This document shows positions 13,812 to 14,479 of a DNA stretch of 14,479 bases, piece by piece. The number at the start of each line of letters is the position of its first letter. The stretch's first letter is position 1. The notes under the pieces were generated by a model. It was not told where the DNA came from. It saw only the letters and a list, made by a program, of their open reading frames with translations, and searched no databases. The DNA is from an uncultured bacterium (GTDB taxonomy: Bacteria > Bacillota > Clostridia > Lachnospirales > Lachnospiraceae). The translations under genes and the position numbers were made by a program. Location of the stretch: assembly GCA_905214855.1 (NCBI GenBank), contig CAJMNU010000033.1, positions 1 through 14,479 of the forward strand, given 5' to 3'.

Positions 13812-14479
13812 ATGATAGTAGAATCATTTGAGTATAAAATAAATGAAGGGGAAATATATAAAAATATAAGAGCAGAGGGAGAAAATGCACGAATCCAGAT
13901 CAGTCATCAATATGCGAAAGATGGACAATGCTCTTTGATGTGGAAGGGAAAAGGGTTGAGCCATCTTCACATAAGAGGAGATGTTGGATATCGACCATTT
14001 GAAGGAAAAGGATTGGATCAAAATCGAGATGCTTTTGTTTTTTGGGTTTATTTAGAGAAAAGACGAAAAGAAACACTTTTGATCCATTTTATGAAAAATG
14101 GAAAAAAATGTTGCAGTTTTCCATTTTATCTGAATTTTACAGGCTGGAGACCCTGTTGGTGTCCTTTTTCTGATATGCAGGGAAGTCCTGAAATAGAAAT
14201 GGATGAAATTATATTTGAAATAGAATCGAATGATGAATTTGAACTGTACTTGGATCAGATTATAAGTTCGGTTGCGATCGATCCACGCCATCCAGTGAGA
14301 GATCTTCAGATTCCATTTATCAATATGGGGGCAGACAGTGCTGCCAATGCACATTGGACTTCTCTATATCGTTTTTGGAAGTTGTTCGAGGATAGGATAC
14401 AGGAATGCAGAGTACAGAAAAAAGGTTTTTCAACAGAGAAGGTGTGTTCTCAAGATAGGGAAGACAGACAAAGGAAGGA
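13812..14479 (+). CDS. Polysaccharide lyase family 8-like chondroitin sulfate ABC lyase, 5' part
   Basis: The frame is open from ATG 13812 to the window end (222 codons). The translation resembles the N-terminal jelly-roll domain of chondroitin sulfate ABC lyases: CSLMWKGKG (residues ~40-48), a FVFWVYLEK strand, LNFTGWRPCWCPF around Trp112, and ELYLDQIISSVAIDPRHPVRD, which parallels the IYIDRIMFSVDDARYQW segment of the Proteus enzyme; an alpha/alpha-barrel catalytic domain should follow outside the window. Such enzymes cleave chondroitin, dermatan or hyaluronan to unsaturated products. GGAGG (13796-13800) supports this start. The only other upstream in-frame ATG (13794) adds six residues before a TGA at 13788, so no signal peptide is possible. 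Full-length relatives have about 1000 residues. Specificity within PL8 is not determined. Confidence 0.82.
   Translation, partial: MIVESFEYKINEGEIYKNIRAEGENARIQISHQYAKDGQCSLMWKGKGLSHLHIRGDVGYRPFEGKGLDQNRDAFVFWVYLEKRRKETLLIHFMKNGKKCCSFPFYLNFTGWRPCWCPFSDMQGSPEIEMDEIIFEIESNDEFELYLDQIISSVAIDPRHPVRDLQIPFINMGADSAANAHWTSLYRFWKLFEDRIQECRVQKKGFSTEKVCSQDREDRQRK

Overview
The window looks like chromosomal DNA of a low-GC, anaerobic, gut-type Firmicute, probably Clostridia and plausibly Lachnospiraceae. This is inferred from A/T-rich codon use, purine-rich Shine-Dalgarno sites, a CIRCE operator in front of a clostridial-type HtpG, and an oxygen-independent sulfatase-maturing enzyme whose cysteine layout matches the Clostridium perfringens enzyme almost residue for residue. 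No tRNA, rRNA, CRISPR array, insertion sequence or phage gene was seen.

Left part (1-4030), general cell functions: the 3' end of metA (homoserine O-acyltransferase), a MATE-family exporter, and htpG (Hsp90). The stop codon of the MATE gene lies inside a perfect 27-bp palindrome that contains a consensus CIRCE element (1757-1783), with a candidate promoter on each side. HtpG has an unusually long acidic linker between its N-terminal and middle domains. A 65-nt imperfect hairpin separates htpG from the convergent araC-type gene.

Right part (4053-14479), a glycosaminoglycan (chondroitin/dermatan/hyaluronan-type) catabolic locus in three blocks. (a) A PocR-domain AraC regulator on the minus strand, divergent from a sugar-1-phosphate nucleotidyltransferase, a NahK-like anomeric kinase and a cytoplasmic CBM9-like protein. 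The first two could turn released GalNAc/GlcNAc into a UDP-sugar. A bidirectional terminator closes this block. (b) A radical-SAM/SPASM anaerobic sulfatase maturase on the minus strand, divergent from sulfatase - GH88 unsaturated glucuronyl hydrolase - sulfatase; both sulfatases carry the Cys-type formylglycine motif. A strong terminator follows. (c) The 5' part of a polysaccharide lyase resembling the N-terminal domain of chondroitin sulfate ABC lyase (PL8), running off the window end.

How they could work together (inference): the lyase cuts the polymer or oligomers to unsaturated disaccharides, the maturase activates the sulfatases, the sulfatases remove sulfate, GH88 splits off the unsaturated uronic acid, and the kinase and nucleotidyltransferase capture the amino sugar as a nucleotide sugar. 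None of these enzymes shows a signal peptide, including the lyase, whose start cannot be moved far enough upstream to hold one. The pathway therefore appears cytoplasmic and needs a GAG-oligosaccharide importer, which is not in this window.
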